DNA of 64,000 nt, from assembly GCA_902774015.1 (NCBI GenBank), contig CACYHB010000004.1:210687-274686 (forward strand). The letters run 5' to 3'. A program made the translations under genes and the position numbers. Position 1 is the stretch's first letter. Every line of letters begins with the position of its first letter. This document shows positions 25,388-33,741 of this stretch, one piece after another. The notes beneath the pieces were generated by a model, which did not search any database, was not told where the DNA came from, and saw only the letters and a list, made by a program, of their open reading frames with translations. The DNA is from Oscillospiraceae bacterium (GTDB lineage Bacteria > Bacillota > Clostridia > Oscillospirales > Oscillospiraceae).

Positions 25388-26436
25388 ACCACGCCTTTGT
25401 CGTTGAGCTGGCTCAAAACCGCCAGCAGCACCGGAGCCAGCAGCATCCCGCCCACGCCGCAGACCCGCCATCCCACGTAGATCGCCAGCAGCGAGGCGAG
25501 GGGACTCAGACCGATCTGATCGCCCAGAAGACGCGCCTGCAGGCAGTTTCGGACCACATTCACCGCCGCCCAGCAGCCCACGAGGCCGATGGCCTGCCCT
25601 CCTCTGCCCAGCATGGCGCTGCCGGCCGCCCAAGGCAGCAGCACCGTCCCCGTGCCGAAGACGGGCAGCGCGTCCACCAGCGCGCTCAGCGCGGCCAGCG
25701 CCGGAGCGCCGCGAAAGCCCATCAGCCAAAAGGCCAGCAGCAGCTCCAGGAAGGTCAGGCCCATCAGAATCAGCTGCGTCCGCAGCAGGCCGCCGAAGCC
25801 CGCCTTCAGGTCCCGGCCGAGGCCGCTCAAACGGCGGCGCAGCCCATCCGGCAGCTGCGCCGAGAGAAAAGCGGTACTTCCGGGATAGCCCGCCGAGAGG
25901 AAATAGGTACCGAGTCCCGCCGTCACGGTGAAGAGCAGTACGTCGGGTCCGCTCCGGGCGGCCTTTCTCACGGCGCCGAGCAGCCGCTGGGACAGCTGCA
26001 GCGGCAGCGCGGTCAGCGCCTGGCTCAGACTCTCGAGCGCAGCGTCCAGATAGGCTGTCAGCTCCTCCGGCGCGCCGGCTGCGAGATGCAGGAGCTTTTC
26101 CTCCAGTCCGGCCGCCCCGGCAGCCAGCGCGCCCATAAGAGCGGGAAGCTCGCCGCCCAGCCGCGACGCGCCCGTCAGGCACCAGCCTCCCAGCGCCGTA
26201 AGCGCCCAGATCAGCACACCCAGGAGCGCCAGCGTGAGAACCGCGGCGGAAAAGCCCCGCCGCCAGCCGCGGCGCGTCAGAGCGCCGACCGCCGGCTCCA
26301 TCAGCGCCGCCAGCGCAAAAGCAATGAGAAAAGGCGCGAGCCAGGGCAGCAGAAAGCGCAGGGTGATCCACAGCCCCAACACCGTCCCCAGCGCGGAGAG
26401 GAGGCCGCGCAGCCCTTTCCTTGCAGCGTCCGACAT
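25366..26436 (-). CDS. AI-2E family permease (YtvI-like)
   Basis: 356 residues, about eight membrane helices arranged as in the AI-2E/UPF0118 family: paired N-terminal helices, a long amphipathic middle (about 95-170), the conserved GFRGAPALAALSALVDALPVFGTGTVLLPWA segment and the last pair with a Val/Leu-rich C-terminus. Sporulating Firmicutes carry a member called YtvI; others export autoinducers or act as Na+/H+ exchangers. The substrate cannot be assigned. ATG 26436 (MSDAARKG) has GGAGG 8 bases upstream. The stop codon lies inside the loop of the hairpin ending repeat copy A. Confidence 0.85.
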   Translation of the reverse strand: MSDAARKGLRGLLSALGTVLGLWITLRFLLPWLAPFLIAFALAALMEPAVGALTRRGWRRGFSAAVLTLALLGVLIWALTALGGWCLTGASRLGGELPALMGALAAGAAGLEEKLLHLAAGAPEELTAYLDAALESLSQALTALPLQLSQRLLGAVRKAARSGPDVLLFTVTAGLGTYFLSAGYPGSTAFLSAQLPDGLRRRLSGLGRDLKAGFGGLLRTQLILMGLTFLELLLAFWLMGFRGAPALAALSALVDALPVFGTGTVLLPWAAGSAMLGRGGQAIGLVGCWAAVNVVRNCLQARLLGDQIGLSPLASLLAIYVGWRVCGVGGMLLAPVLLAVLSQLNDKGVVHLWKNV

Positions 26437-26468
26437 GCTCCTCACCTCCCGTTCTTTCTTACCCCCTT

Positions 26469-26496
26469 TTGTCATCTTTTATTCCCGCCGTATACA
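26469..26496 (+). promoter_or_regulatory. Promoter for the aspartokinase gene
   Basis: TTGTCA (26469-26474), 16-base spacer, TATACA (26491-26496), about 40 bases before the start. Too short a leader for a lysine riboswitch. Confidence 0.68.
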
Positions 26497-26535
26497 ATGG
26501 AGTGGACGCATGCTGCGTCCGGGAGGAAAAAACGC

Positions 26536-27504
26536 ATGTTGCTTGTACAAAAATTCGGCGGCAGTTCTCTGGCCGATCCCGAGCGGCTGCGGCGGGCCGC
26601 CGGGATCGTTCTCGCCGCCCGGGAAACGGGCTGCCGCCTTGTCGTTGTGGTCTCTGCCGCCGGCGACAGCACCGACGACCTGATCGCACTGGCCCACGCG
26701 ATCGACCCCGCGCCGCCGCTGCGGGAGATGGACGCTCTCATCAGCACCGGCGAACAGCAGTCCGCCGCTCTGATGGCCATTCAGCTGAACCGTCTGGGCG
26801 CGCCCGCGCGCTCCTTTTCCGGCTGGCAGGCCGGTATCAGCACCGACGAAAGCCATGGCAGCGCAAAGATCCGCCGCATAGCGCCGCGGCGGCTGCAGGA
26901 GGCGCTGGACGCCGGGCTGATCGCCGTCACGGCGGGCTTTCAGGGCCTGACGGAGACGGGCGACGTAAGTACGCTGGGCCGCGGCGGCTCGGACACCACT
27001 GCGGTGGCTCTGGCTGCGGCCTTGGGCGCTGACCGCTGCGAGATCTATACCGACGTGGACGGCATCTTCACCGCAGACCCGCGGCAGGTCCCCGGGGCGC
27101 GGCAGCTGGAGGTCATAGACAGCCGGGATATGCTGGCCCTCGCCGAGGGCGGCTCCCAGGTCCTGCACCCGGAGTCTGTGCGCCTCGCCATGGAAAACCA
27201 GGTGGATCTGCGCCTGCTCTCCTCCTTCCGCCCCGGCCCCGGTACCCGGGTGCGGCGGCTGTCGCAGAAGCAGCGCCCGGCCCTCGCAGGCGTGACCTGC
27301 GACCGGGCGCAGAGCGCCGTGACCGTCGTGGGGCGCGCTGCGGACGCAGGGCTGCTGCCAAAGCTGCGCGCGATGCTGGCAGATCTTGAGATCCCTGCTG
27401 CGCACGCGGAAGTCCGCGAGAACGCGCTCTGCCTGCGCGTGCCGCCGGATAAGCTGAACGAGGCTCTGCAGCGGCTGCACAGCCTCGTTCTGGAATCCCT
27501 GTAA
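26536..27504 (+). CDS. lysC: Aspartokinase with a single ACT domain
   Basis: Phosphorylates aspartate at the head of the lysine/threonine/methionine pathway. 322 residues: kinase domain with KFGGSS (6-11), VVVSA, TGEQQSAALMAIQLN, STLGRGGSDTTAVALAAAL and YTDVDGIFTADPR. After GSQVLHPESV the usual 160-residue regulatory part is cut to about 80: LAGVTCDRAQ joins directly to SAVTVVGRAADAGLLPKL, which matches the second ACT domain. The first ACT, which normally binds lysine, is missing. GGGAGG lies 9 bases before ATG 26536. The open frame continues upstream but without a start in context. Confidence 0.92.
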   Translation: MLLVQKFGGSSLADPERLRRAAGIVLAARETGCRLVVVVSAAGDSTDDLIALAHAIDPAPPLREMDALISTGEQQSAALMAIQLNRLGAPARSFSGWQAGISTDESHGSAKIRRIAPRRLQEALDAGLIAVTAGFQGLTETGDVSTLGRGGSDTTAVALAAALGADRCEIYTDVDGIFTADPRQVPGARQLEVIDSRDMLALAEGGSQVLHPESVRLAMENQVDLRLLSSFRPGPGTRVRRLSQKQRPALAGVTCDRAQSAVTVVGRAADAGLLPKLRAMLADLEIPAAHAEVRENALCLRVPPDKLNEALQRLHSLVLESL

Positions 27505-27507
27505 AAA

Positions 27508-27536
27508 CATCCGGGCGGCCGAAAGCCGCCCGGATG
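27508..27536 (-). terminator. Intrinsic terminator for the PurN-like gene
   Basis: 12-bp stem (27508-27519 with 27525-27536). On the minus strand it is followed by TTTTTAC; on the plus strand no T-run follows, though it may still protect the lysC message. Confidence 0.82.
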
Positions 27537-27576
27537 CAAGTCTCATCTCCTGATCGTCCGCGCAAACGCGCGGGCT

Positions 27577-28206
27577 CTATTCTTCTTTTTCTTCCGGCTT
27601 GATGACGACCCGCTTGCCGCGGATCTGGAGTCTGCCCGCGCAGTACAGCGAGACAGCCTCGTTCAGGAGCTTCCGTTCGCACTCCTGCTCCACGCGCTGC
27701 CCCAGGCTCTCCGGCGTGTCCTCCGGCCGGACCTCCACGGCCTTCTGCAGGATGATGCCGCCCACGCCGCCGTCGCCGTCGGCAAAATAGGCCGTGGCCC
27801 CGGTGACCTTGACGCCGCGCTCCAGTACCGCGCGGTTCACGTCCCCCTCCTGCCCGTCAAAGGCCGGATAAAGGGCGGGAACGGTACCGATGATACGGTT
27901 TCTGAACTGATAGGGGATCACGCCCAGAGGCCGCCCGTAATCAGCCAGGATCACAAGCTCGATGTCCATGTCCTTGAGCTTGTTGGCCATTGCCATGCTG
28001 TGGCTCGTATTGGTAGGGAAAAGCTCCGGGTCCACCACGAAGGCGGGCGCACCGGCGTTCAGCGCGCGCTTCATGGCATAGCAATCCCGCTGGGGGCAGA
28101 TGACGGCCACCAGTTCGATGTTCGCTATCTCATTGAAATACAGCGCGTCCAGGAAGGCCTGCAGCTTGGTGCCTTCACCGGATGCAAGGACCGCCGCTCT
28201 CACCAT
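27577..28206 (-). CDS. PurN-like formyltransferase homologue lacking catalytic residues
   Basis: 209 residues with the PurN fold: VLASGEGTKLQAFLDALYF at the start (PRPP-type loop, normally SGNGSNLQ), MDIELVILADYGRPL, and GVKVTGATAYFADGDGGVGGIILQKAVEV. PurN adds a formyl group to GAR in purine synthesis using Asn106, His108 and Asp144 (E. coli numbering). Here the NIHPS site reads GTVPA (Gly107, Val109) and the Asp144 position reads Gly147. All three catalytic residues are therefore absent by hand alignment, so GAR transformylase activity is unlikely. It may bind nucleotides or folate as a regulator. No pur genes are nearby. Confidence 0.8.
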   Translation of the reverse strand: MVRAAVLASGEGTKLQAFLDALYFNEIANIELVAVICPQRDCYAMKRALNAGAPAFVVDPELFPTNTSHSMAMANKLKDMDIELVILADYGRPLGVIPYQFRNRIIGTVPALYPAFDGQEGDVNRAVLERGVKVTGATAYFADGDGGVGGIILQKAVEVRPEDTPESLGQRVEQECERKLLNEAVSLYCAGRLQIRGKRVVIKPEEKEE

Positions 28207-28226
28207 TACGTTCTCCTCAATAACAC

Positions 28227-28321
28227 TTGTCTGCCGTAAAAAATCAGGCTATAATATCCATATATTGACGCATTGCATAAGAATGCTTATACATTATACT
28301 TGATTCGATACAAAGGGTCAA
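28227..28321. promoter_or_regulatory. Overlapping divergent promoters (PurN-like / phosphatase-GNAT operon)
   Basis: Plus strand has two good promoters: TTGTCT (28227-28232)/TATAAT (28250-28255) and TTGACG (28265-28270)/TATACA (28288-28293), both with 17-base spacers. Minus strand has TTGACC (28321-28316)/TATAAT (28298-28293), also 17. The second plus promoter and the minus promoter share the base at 28293, so they cannot easily fire together. Confidence 0.7.
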
Positions 28322-28368
28322 GAAAATCCGGAATATGTACAGAATTTCATCAATCAGGAGTCAAAAGC

Positions 28369-29496
28369 ATGACAGAAATATATCTCATCCGGCATGCGCA
28401 GGCGGAGGGCAACCGCTACCACATGATGCAGGGGCACTGGGACGGCGGTGTGACGGCGCTGGGGCGGCGGCAGATCGAGGCGCTGGCGCAGCGCTTCCGC
28501 GCCATCCCCGTGGACGCCGTGTACGCAAGCGACCTGTACCGGGCGCTTGTCACCGCGGAGGCGGTCGCCTGCCGGGGCGGACTCCCTGTCCGGCCTGTGA
28601 AGGCCCTGCGGGAGATCAACGTTGGCCCCTGGGAGGGGAAGTTCTTCGGGGATCTGAAGCACAGCTCCCCCGAGGCCATCGAGAGCTTTCTGCACGACCC
28701 CGATCACTGGAGTCTGGAGGGCGCCGAGACCTATGCGCAGGTGACGGCCCGGGCCATGTCCGCGCTGAAGGAGATCGCACGAGCCAACGAGGGGCGGCGC
28801 GTGGCCGTGGTGAGCCACGGGATCACGATCCGCTGCCTTCTGTCTCAGATCCTGGGCATCACGCTGCAGCAGACGCGGCAGCTGCCCATTGCGGGAAACA
28901 CCGCGGTGTCTCTGCTGCGCTGGGAGGACGGGCGCTTTCTCGCCGAATATATCAGCGACGATTCCCACCTGGACGAGAGCTGCCGCGTCGACTGGCGCAG
29001 GGCCGGGGATCTGCGCGCGGAGCCCCTGGACACGAAGTGCGGCCGCGGCTATTACGAACGCTGCTACGCCGACGCCTGGGTATTTGCCCACGGTGATCTG
29101 AGCGGCTTTGCGCCCGAGCCGTATTTTGACGCGGCGCGGGGTCATCAGCGGGCGCTGCCCGGGTCCGTGCTGCGCTTCTACGATGAGGACAGGAGCGCCG
29201 GCCTTTTGGATCTGGACCCGCTGCGGGGCAGCCACGCAGGCTACGGGTGGATAAGCTTCCTGTATCTGGAGCCGGAATATCGGGGACGGGGCTGCGGCGT
29301 ACAGCTGCTGGCAAGGGCCTATTCTCTCTTTCGCAGTCAGGGGCGGCGCTCCGTCCGGCTGCACGTGGCGCAGGACAACCGGACCGCCCGCGCCTTTTAT
29401 CAGCGCGAGGGCTTCCGGCAGATCGGCCGGGAGACGGGCGGAGGCGCACGGCTGCTTTTGATGGAGAAAAGGCTGGGGGTGCGGGACGATGCCTGA
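28369..29496 (+). CDS. Histidine phosphatase-GNAT acetyltransferase fusion
   Basis: 375 residues. Residues 1-205 are a histidine (phosphoglycerate-mutase type) phosphatase: LIRHAQAEGN with Arg8-His9, DLYRALVTAEA, INVGPWEGK and VVSHGITIR for the second histidine. Residues about 230-370 are a GNAT acetyltransferase: LEPEYRGRGCGVQLL acetyl-CoA loop and DNRTARAFYQREGFRQIG. The two activities on one chain suggest a small metabolite or cofactor is dephosphorylated and acetylated in turn, which is inference. CAGGAG 8 bases before ATG 28369. Overlaps the next gene by 8 bases. Confidence 0.88.
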   Translation: MTEIYLIRHAQAEGNRYHMMQGHWDGGVTALGRRQIEALAQRFRAIPVDAVYASDLYRALVTAEAVACRGGLPVRPVKALREINVGPWEGKFFGDLKHSSPEAIESFLHDPDHWSLEGAETYAQVTARAMSALKEIARANEGRRVAVVSHGITIRCLLSQILGITLQQTRQLPIAGNTAVSLLRWEDGRFLAEYISDDSHLDESCRVDWRRAGDLRAEPLDTKCGRGYYERCYADAWVFAHGDLSGFAPEPYFDAARGHQRALPGSVLRFYDEDRSAGLLDLDPLRGSHAGYGWISFLYLEPEYRGRGCGVQLLARAYSLFRSQGRRSVRLHVAQDNRTARAFYQREGFRQIGRETGGGARLLLMEKRLGVRDDA

Positions 29497-30589
29497 AAAG
29501 AGAGCGCGCATCGAAAAGCTGGCGATCGAGGAAGGCCGCCGCATTCTGGTGGTGTCCGACATCCACGGAAACGTGCCTTATCTGGAGGGTGTGCTGCGAA
29601 AAGCGGGCTTTTCCGACCGGGACATGCTGATCATCGACGGCGATTTTCTGGAAAAAGGCAGCGAGAGCCTGCGCACGCTCCACATCGTGATGGAACTCTG
29701 CCGCCGCGGGAACACCCGCGCGATCCTCGGCAACTGCGACGAGTGGTCCGCGCTTTTTGAGCCCGGCTGGCCGGAGCGGGGCGACGAGCAGGTGCTGCGT
29801 TACATGCTCTGGCGCAAGAGCGGCCTGCTGTGGGACATGTGCAACGCCTGCGGCATCGACCCCTTTGAGCTGGAGGACTTCCGCGAGGCCAAGGAGACTC
29901 TGTACCGCCGCTGCCGGGAGGAGTTTGCCTTTCTCTCCTCCCTTCCCCACGCCATTGAGACGGAAAACTTCATCTTCGCCCATGCATCCGTGCAGCCGGG
30001 AAAGCCGCTGGCTGAGCACAGCGCCGACGAGCTCAACCACTGCGACAGCTTTCTCACCCGGGGCTGGCGCTTTGACAAATGGGTCATCGTAGGCCACTGG
30101 CCCGTGGTGCTCTACGGGCAGGACCGGGTCTGCGCGGACCCCATCGTGGACCGGGAAAAGAAGATCGTCAGCATCGACGGCGGCTGCGTCCTCAAGGACG
30201 ACGGGCAGCTCAACTGCCTCATCATCCCCCACCGGGACAGCGAGGACTTCGGCTTCGTTGCCTACGACCCCTTCCCGGAGCGCATCGCCCTGGACGATCA
30301 GGAAGCAAGCGCAGAATCTTACTACGTCCGATGGGGCGACAGCCGGGTGCGCGTCCTGCGGCGCGGGGAGGAATTCTCCCGCTGCCGCCATGAGCGCACC
30401 GGCTACGAGCTGGACATCCTCACAAAATACCTCTTCACCGACAACGAGGTGACCGACTGCAACGACTGCACGGACTATGCGCTGCCCGTGAAGGCTGGCG
30501 ACCGGCTGCGCATCGTGGAGGAGACGAGCCGGGGCGTTTTTGCCAAGCTGGGCGGCCTTTCCGGCTGGTATTACGGAGGATTGAAATGA
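29489..30589 (+). CDS. Calcineurin-like metallophosphoesterase
   Basis: 366 residues with the dimetal phosphoesterase signature: SDIHGN (23-28), DGDFLEKG (50-57), GNCDEW (81-86), a later FAHASV and GHWPV histidine. The GNCD variation on GNHD/E is known in bacterial members. After about residue 270 a C-terminal beta-rich part (YYVRWGDSRVRVLRRGEEF...VKAGDRLRIVEETSRGVFAKLGGLSGWYYGG) resembles an SH3-like wall-binding or substrate module. Overlaps the phosphatase-GNAT gene by 8 bases and DUF1294 by 4. Substrate unknown; the co-transcription suggests phosphorylated small molecules. Confidence 0.83.
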   Translation: MPEKRARIEKLAIEEGRRILVVSDIHGNVPYLEGVLRKAGFSDRDMLIIDGDFLEKGSESLRTLHIVMELCRRGNTRAILGNCDEWSALFEPGWPERGDEQVLRYMLWRKSGLLWDMCNACGIDPFELEDFREAKETLYRRCREEFAFLSSLPHAIETENFIFAHASVQPGKPLAEHSADELNHCDSFLTRGWRFDKWVIVGHWPVVLYGQDRVCADPIVDREKKIVSIDGGCVLKDDGQLNCLIIPHRDSEDFGFVAYDPFPERIALDDQEASAESYYVRWGDSRVRVLRRGEEFSRCRHERTGYELDILTKYLFTDNEVTDCNDCTDYALPVKAGDRLRIVEETSRGVFAKLGGLSGWYYGGLK

Positions 30590-30879
30590 CGCTGATTGCC
30601 GTTCTTTGTCTGCTCATCGCCCTCATGAGCCTCGTGAGCTTTGCCGCCATGGGCGTGGACAAGCGCGCGGCGCGGCAGGGCGCCCGGCGCATCCCGGAAA
30701 AGCGCCTTTTTCTCTTCGCAGCGCTGGGCGGCGCTCTCGGCGCGCTGTTCGGGATGTACCTCTTTCATCACAAGACGCGGCACTGGTATTTCGTACTGGG
30801 CTTCTGGGCCCTGTTTCTTCTGCAGTGCGCGCTGCTCGTCTACGTCTCGCTGTTTCTGAAAGAGCCGCTCCCCGGCTGA
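30586..30879 (+). CDS. DUF1294 membrane protein
   Basis: 97 residues, three to four membrane helices. MGVDKRAARQGARRIPEKRLFLFAALGGALGALFGMYLFHHKTRH-WYF matches DUF1294, with the conserved D-K-x-x-A and R-I-P-E motifs and the H-K-T pair. Function is unknown. ATGA overlap with the metallophosphoesterase gene; the next gene starts 87 bases later. Confidence 0.88.
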   Translation: MTLIAVLCLLIALMSLVSFAAMGVDKRAARQGARRIPEKRLFLFAALGGALGALFGMYLFHHKTRHWYFVLGFWALFLLQCALLVYVSLFLKEPLPG

Positions 30880-30966
30880 GAATTGCCGGGCCTGGGGCGA
30901 TTTCTTTACCCTGCGCAGATGGAATACTTTGGAAACCAGGAAAAATAAAGGGAAAGGAGAACCCGC

Positions 30967-33543
30967 ATGGAGCACAACAACACCCGCATCAGCACCGGGA
31001 TCTCCGGGCTGGACGTCTCGCTGGACGCGCTGCGCGCCGGAGACATTGTCGCCTGGCAGATGGAGAGCATCGGCGATTACGTGTATGTCGCCACCCGCTT
31101 TGTCACCGACGAGGCGCTCACGGGCCGCCGCATCGTCTATCTTCGCTTCGGAGACCACGAGGAACTGATCCCTACCCGGGCGCTTGAGGCTCGCGGCGTC
31201 AACATCAAAAAATACCGCCTCGACCCCTCGGTGGGCTTTGAGACCTTCGCCGTACAGGTGCACAAGATCATCTCCTCGGAGGCGGCAGACAGTTTTTTCC
31301 TCTTCGACTGCATCTCCGAGCTGCAGAAGTACTGGTTCTCCGACTCGATGGTCTGCAACTTTTTCGTGCTGACCAGCAAGTTCATCCGGGAACGGGGCGC
31401 GCTGTGCTACGTGGCGCTGCGCTATGAACGGCACACCTATGATACGATCTCGCGCATCCGCCTGGCCACCTCCGTGCTGCTGAACATCCGCACCATGAAC
31501 GGGCAGACGTTTATTCTCCCGGTCAAGGCACAGGGCCGGCGCTCGCCGCAGATGTACTTCCCGCTTCGCGTCCACGGCACACACTGCGAGGTCGTCACCT
31601 CCTCCTCCGACACCTACGCGATCTTTGACATTTTCACCCAGACCGGTGAAAAGCGCGACTGCTGGGACAGTATGTTCGACTCTGTCGATCCCGATCACCC
31701 CGAGCCTTCCGACCCGGACGGCGTGATGCTCAAGGAGAATATCATGAAGTGCCTGCTCGGCCTGGAGCCGCAGCGGCTGGAGCTCTGCCGGAAGTATTTC
31801 TCCGTGCGCGATCTGATGGACATCAAGCGCCGGGAGATCGGTACCGGCTGCATCGGCGGCAAATCCGTGGGCATGCTGCTGGCCCGCCATATTATCCGGG
31901 ACCGGGACCCCGAGCTCTACGCCCGGCGCATCGAGCCGCACGATTCCTACTTCATCGGCGCGGATGTGTTCTACACCTACGCCGTGCAGTGCGGCATCTG
32001 GGAGCTGCGTACCCAGATGTCCGAGCCGCAGGACTATATCCGCTTCTCCCCCGAGATGCGGGAGCGGCTGCTGAACGGGAAGTTCATGCCCTCGATCCGG
32101 GATCAGTTCGTCTCCATGCTGGAATACTTCGGCCAGTCGCCGATCATCGTGCGCTCCAGCTCCCTGCTGGAGGACGGTATCGGCAATGCTTTCGCCGGCA
32201 AGTACGAGAGCGTGTTCTGCCCCAATCAGGGGACTCTCGAGGAACGCTATCAGGACTTTGAAAACGCGGTGCGCACGGTCTACGCCAGCACGGTCAGCCT
32301 CGACGCCTACCGCTACCGCGCCGACAGGAACCTCCTCGACCGCGACGAGCAGATGGCGCTGCTCGTCATGCGCGTCAGCGGCGACTGCCACGGGGACTAC
32401 TATTATCCCCACATCGCCGGCGTCGGCCATTCGGTCAACCTCTACGTCAACGGCGCAGAGGCTGCGGCCAACAACAAGGGCATGCTGCGCCTCGTCTTCG
32501 GTATGGGCACCAGGGCCGTGGACCGGGAAGCGGACGACTACGCCCGCTTCATCCGGCTGGACAATCCCGCCGCACCGCCCATGGTGGCCTACGGCGACGA
32601 GTACCGCTACTCCCAGCATCTTGTGGACGTGATCGATCTGAAAAACAACCGTTTCTCCGCCATTCCAGCTGAGAGCATCGCCAAGCGGGACCTGCGCACC
32701 GACGCAAAGCTCTTCTTCGACCCGGACACGGCCACCGCCGCGCGCTATCAGGAGCTCGGCCTCTACGGCGAGCCCGTGCCGGACATCCTGGGCTTCTCCA
32801 GGCTGCTGCGGCGGACGGATTTTCCCGCAACCATGGAGCGCATCATGCGCCTCGTCTCGGAGACCTACGCTTATCCGGTGGACGTCGAGTACGCCTGCAA
32901 TTTCACGCCCCAGGGCGAATACCGCGTGAATCTCCTCCAGTGCCGCACCATCCAGACGAACGGGCTGGGTCAGGCGGGCGTCGTGCCCAAGGTCCGGGAT
33001 TTCTTCTGGCGCATCCGAGGCAACTTCATGGGCGGCAACGCGGCCATCCCCGTGCGCTGGGCGGTGTTCGTGAAGGTGGAAGAATACCTTGCGCTGCCCG
33101 AGGGGCGCAAATACGCCGTGGCGCGGAAGGTCGGCGAACTCAACCGCCTGCTCGCCGGGAAGGGCGCCATCCTCATCGGCCCGGGCCGCTGGGGCACCAC
33201 CACGCCCAGTCTCGGCGTGCCGGTGAACTTCTCGGAGATCAACCGCTTTGTCTGCATGTGCGAGCTGGCCTACAGCTCCCACGGGCTGCGGCCGGAGCTG
33301 AGCTACGGCAGCCATTTCTTCCAGGACCTGGTGGAGGCCGGCATCTTCTACACCGCGATCTATCAGGGGGAGGCAGGCTGTGAATTCGACGAGGCGCTCT
33401 TCGACCGCTGCCCCGACCGCTATCGGGAGCTGAGCGGCGACGGGAGTCTGGAGGGTGTGATCCGGGTCTGCGACCTGGGAGAGCCGGGAGCCATCCTGTA
33501 CGCGGAGGTGGCGAGCCAGGACTGCTTCCTCGGCGCGCTGTAG
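30967..33543 (+). CDS. KaiC-like (P-loop-less) domain fused to PEP-synthase-type ATP-grasp domain
   Basis: 858 residues. The first 230 begin STGISGLDVSLDALRAGDIVAWQ, the pattern of KaiC/RadA ATPases, but where those have GxxGxGKT this has MESIGDYVY, so the P-loop is absent; FLFDCISELQKYW then resembles a Walker B strand. The rest is a PPDK/PEP-synthase N-terminal ATP-grasp: GGKSVGMLLARH (Lys299), SPIIVRSSSLLEDG, AGKYESVF, and FTPQGEYRVNLLQCRTIQ. The phosphohistidine swivel and the PEP/pyruvate barrel are missing. It may phosphorylate or activate a small molecule with ATP; the KaiC-like part may be a binding or oligomerisation domain. GGAAAGGAG precedes ATG 30967. Confidence 0.82.
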   Translation: MEHNNTRISTGISGLDVSLDALRAGDIVAWQMESIGDYVYVATRFVTDEALTGRRIVYLRFGDHEELIPTRALEARGVNIKKYRLDPSVGFETFAVQVHKIISSEAADSFFLFDCISELQKYWFSDSMVCNFFVLTSKFIRERGALCYVALRYERHTYDTISRIRLATSVLLNIRTMNGQTFILPVKAQGRRSPQMYFPLRVHGTHCEVVTSSSDTYAIFDIFTQTGEKRDCWDSMFDSVDPDHPEPSDPDGVMLKENIMKCLLGLEPQRLELCRKYFSVRDLMDIKRREIGTGCIGGKSVGMLLARHIIRDRDPELYARRIEPHDSYFIGADVFYTYAVQCGIWELRTQMSEPQDYIRFSPEMRERLLNGKFMPSIRDQFVSMLEYFGQSPIIVRSSSLLEDGIGNAFAGKYESVFCPNQGTLEERYQDFENAVRTVYASTVSLDAYRYRADRNLLDRDEQMALLVMRVSGDCHGDYYYPHIAGVGHSVNLYVNGAEAAANNKGMLRLVFGMGTRAVDREADDYARFIRLDNPAAPPMVAYGDEYRYSQHLVDVIDLKNNRFSAIPAESIAKRDLRTDAKLFFDPDTATAARYQELGLYGEPVPDILGFSRLLRRTDFPATMERIMRLVSETYAYPVDVEYACNFTPQGEYRVNLLQCRTIQTNGLGQAGVVPKVRDFFWRIRGNFMGGNAAIPVRWAVFVKVEEYLALPEGRKYAVARKVGELNRLLAGKGAILIGPGRWGTTTPSLGVPVNFSEINRFVCMCELAYSSHGLRPELSYGSHFFQDLVEAGIFYTAIYQGEAGCEFDEALFDRCPDRYRELSGDGSLEGVIRVCDLGEPGAILYAEVASQDCFLGAL

Positions 33544-33565
33544 GCTGCGGGATCATAGGGAGTTT

Positions 33566-33689
33566 GCGGGCGGCCAGGGGCCGCCCGCTCAAGGTGTCGA
33601 CACCTTGAGCATCAAAAATGAGAACTTCCGAAAAAGTTCTCATTTTTGAGTATATCAAGCGCGAGAGGGAATAACCAATCCCCTCTCGC
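33566..33689. repeat. Run of four hairpins after the PEP-synthase-like gene
   Basis: In order: 10-bp stem with 3-base loop (33566-33588); perfect 22-base palindrome centred on GTCGAC (33588-33609); perfect 16-bp stem with loop CCGAAA (33612-33649); 9-bp stem (33661-33689). The first hairpin shares GGGCGGCC and AGGGGCCGCCCGC with the terminator at 33742, as if the inner three had been inserted in a duplicated terminator. Confidence 0.7.
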
Positions 33690-33741
33690 CCTCTCCCCAT
33701 GCGGAACCAACATCTGCCGCGTGGATTTGTCTATAGTCTGA

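Noticed and set aside
25189-26535. A long in-frame extension upstream of the aspartokinase start (total 771 codons)
   Set aside because: It runs antisense through the AI-2E permease, crosses the lysC promoter and has Gln/Arg-rich random composition. The family start with a good ribosome site is at 26536.
26400-26536. Lysine riboswitch before lysC
   Set aside because: Only about 40 bases lie between the promoter and the start codon; no room for the aptamer.
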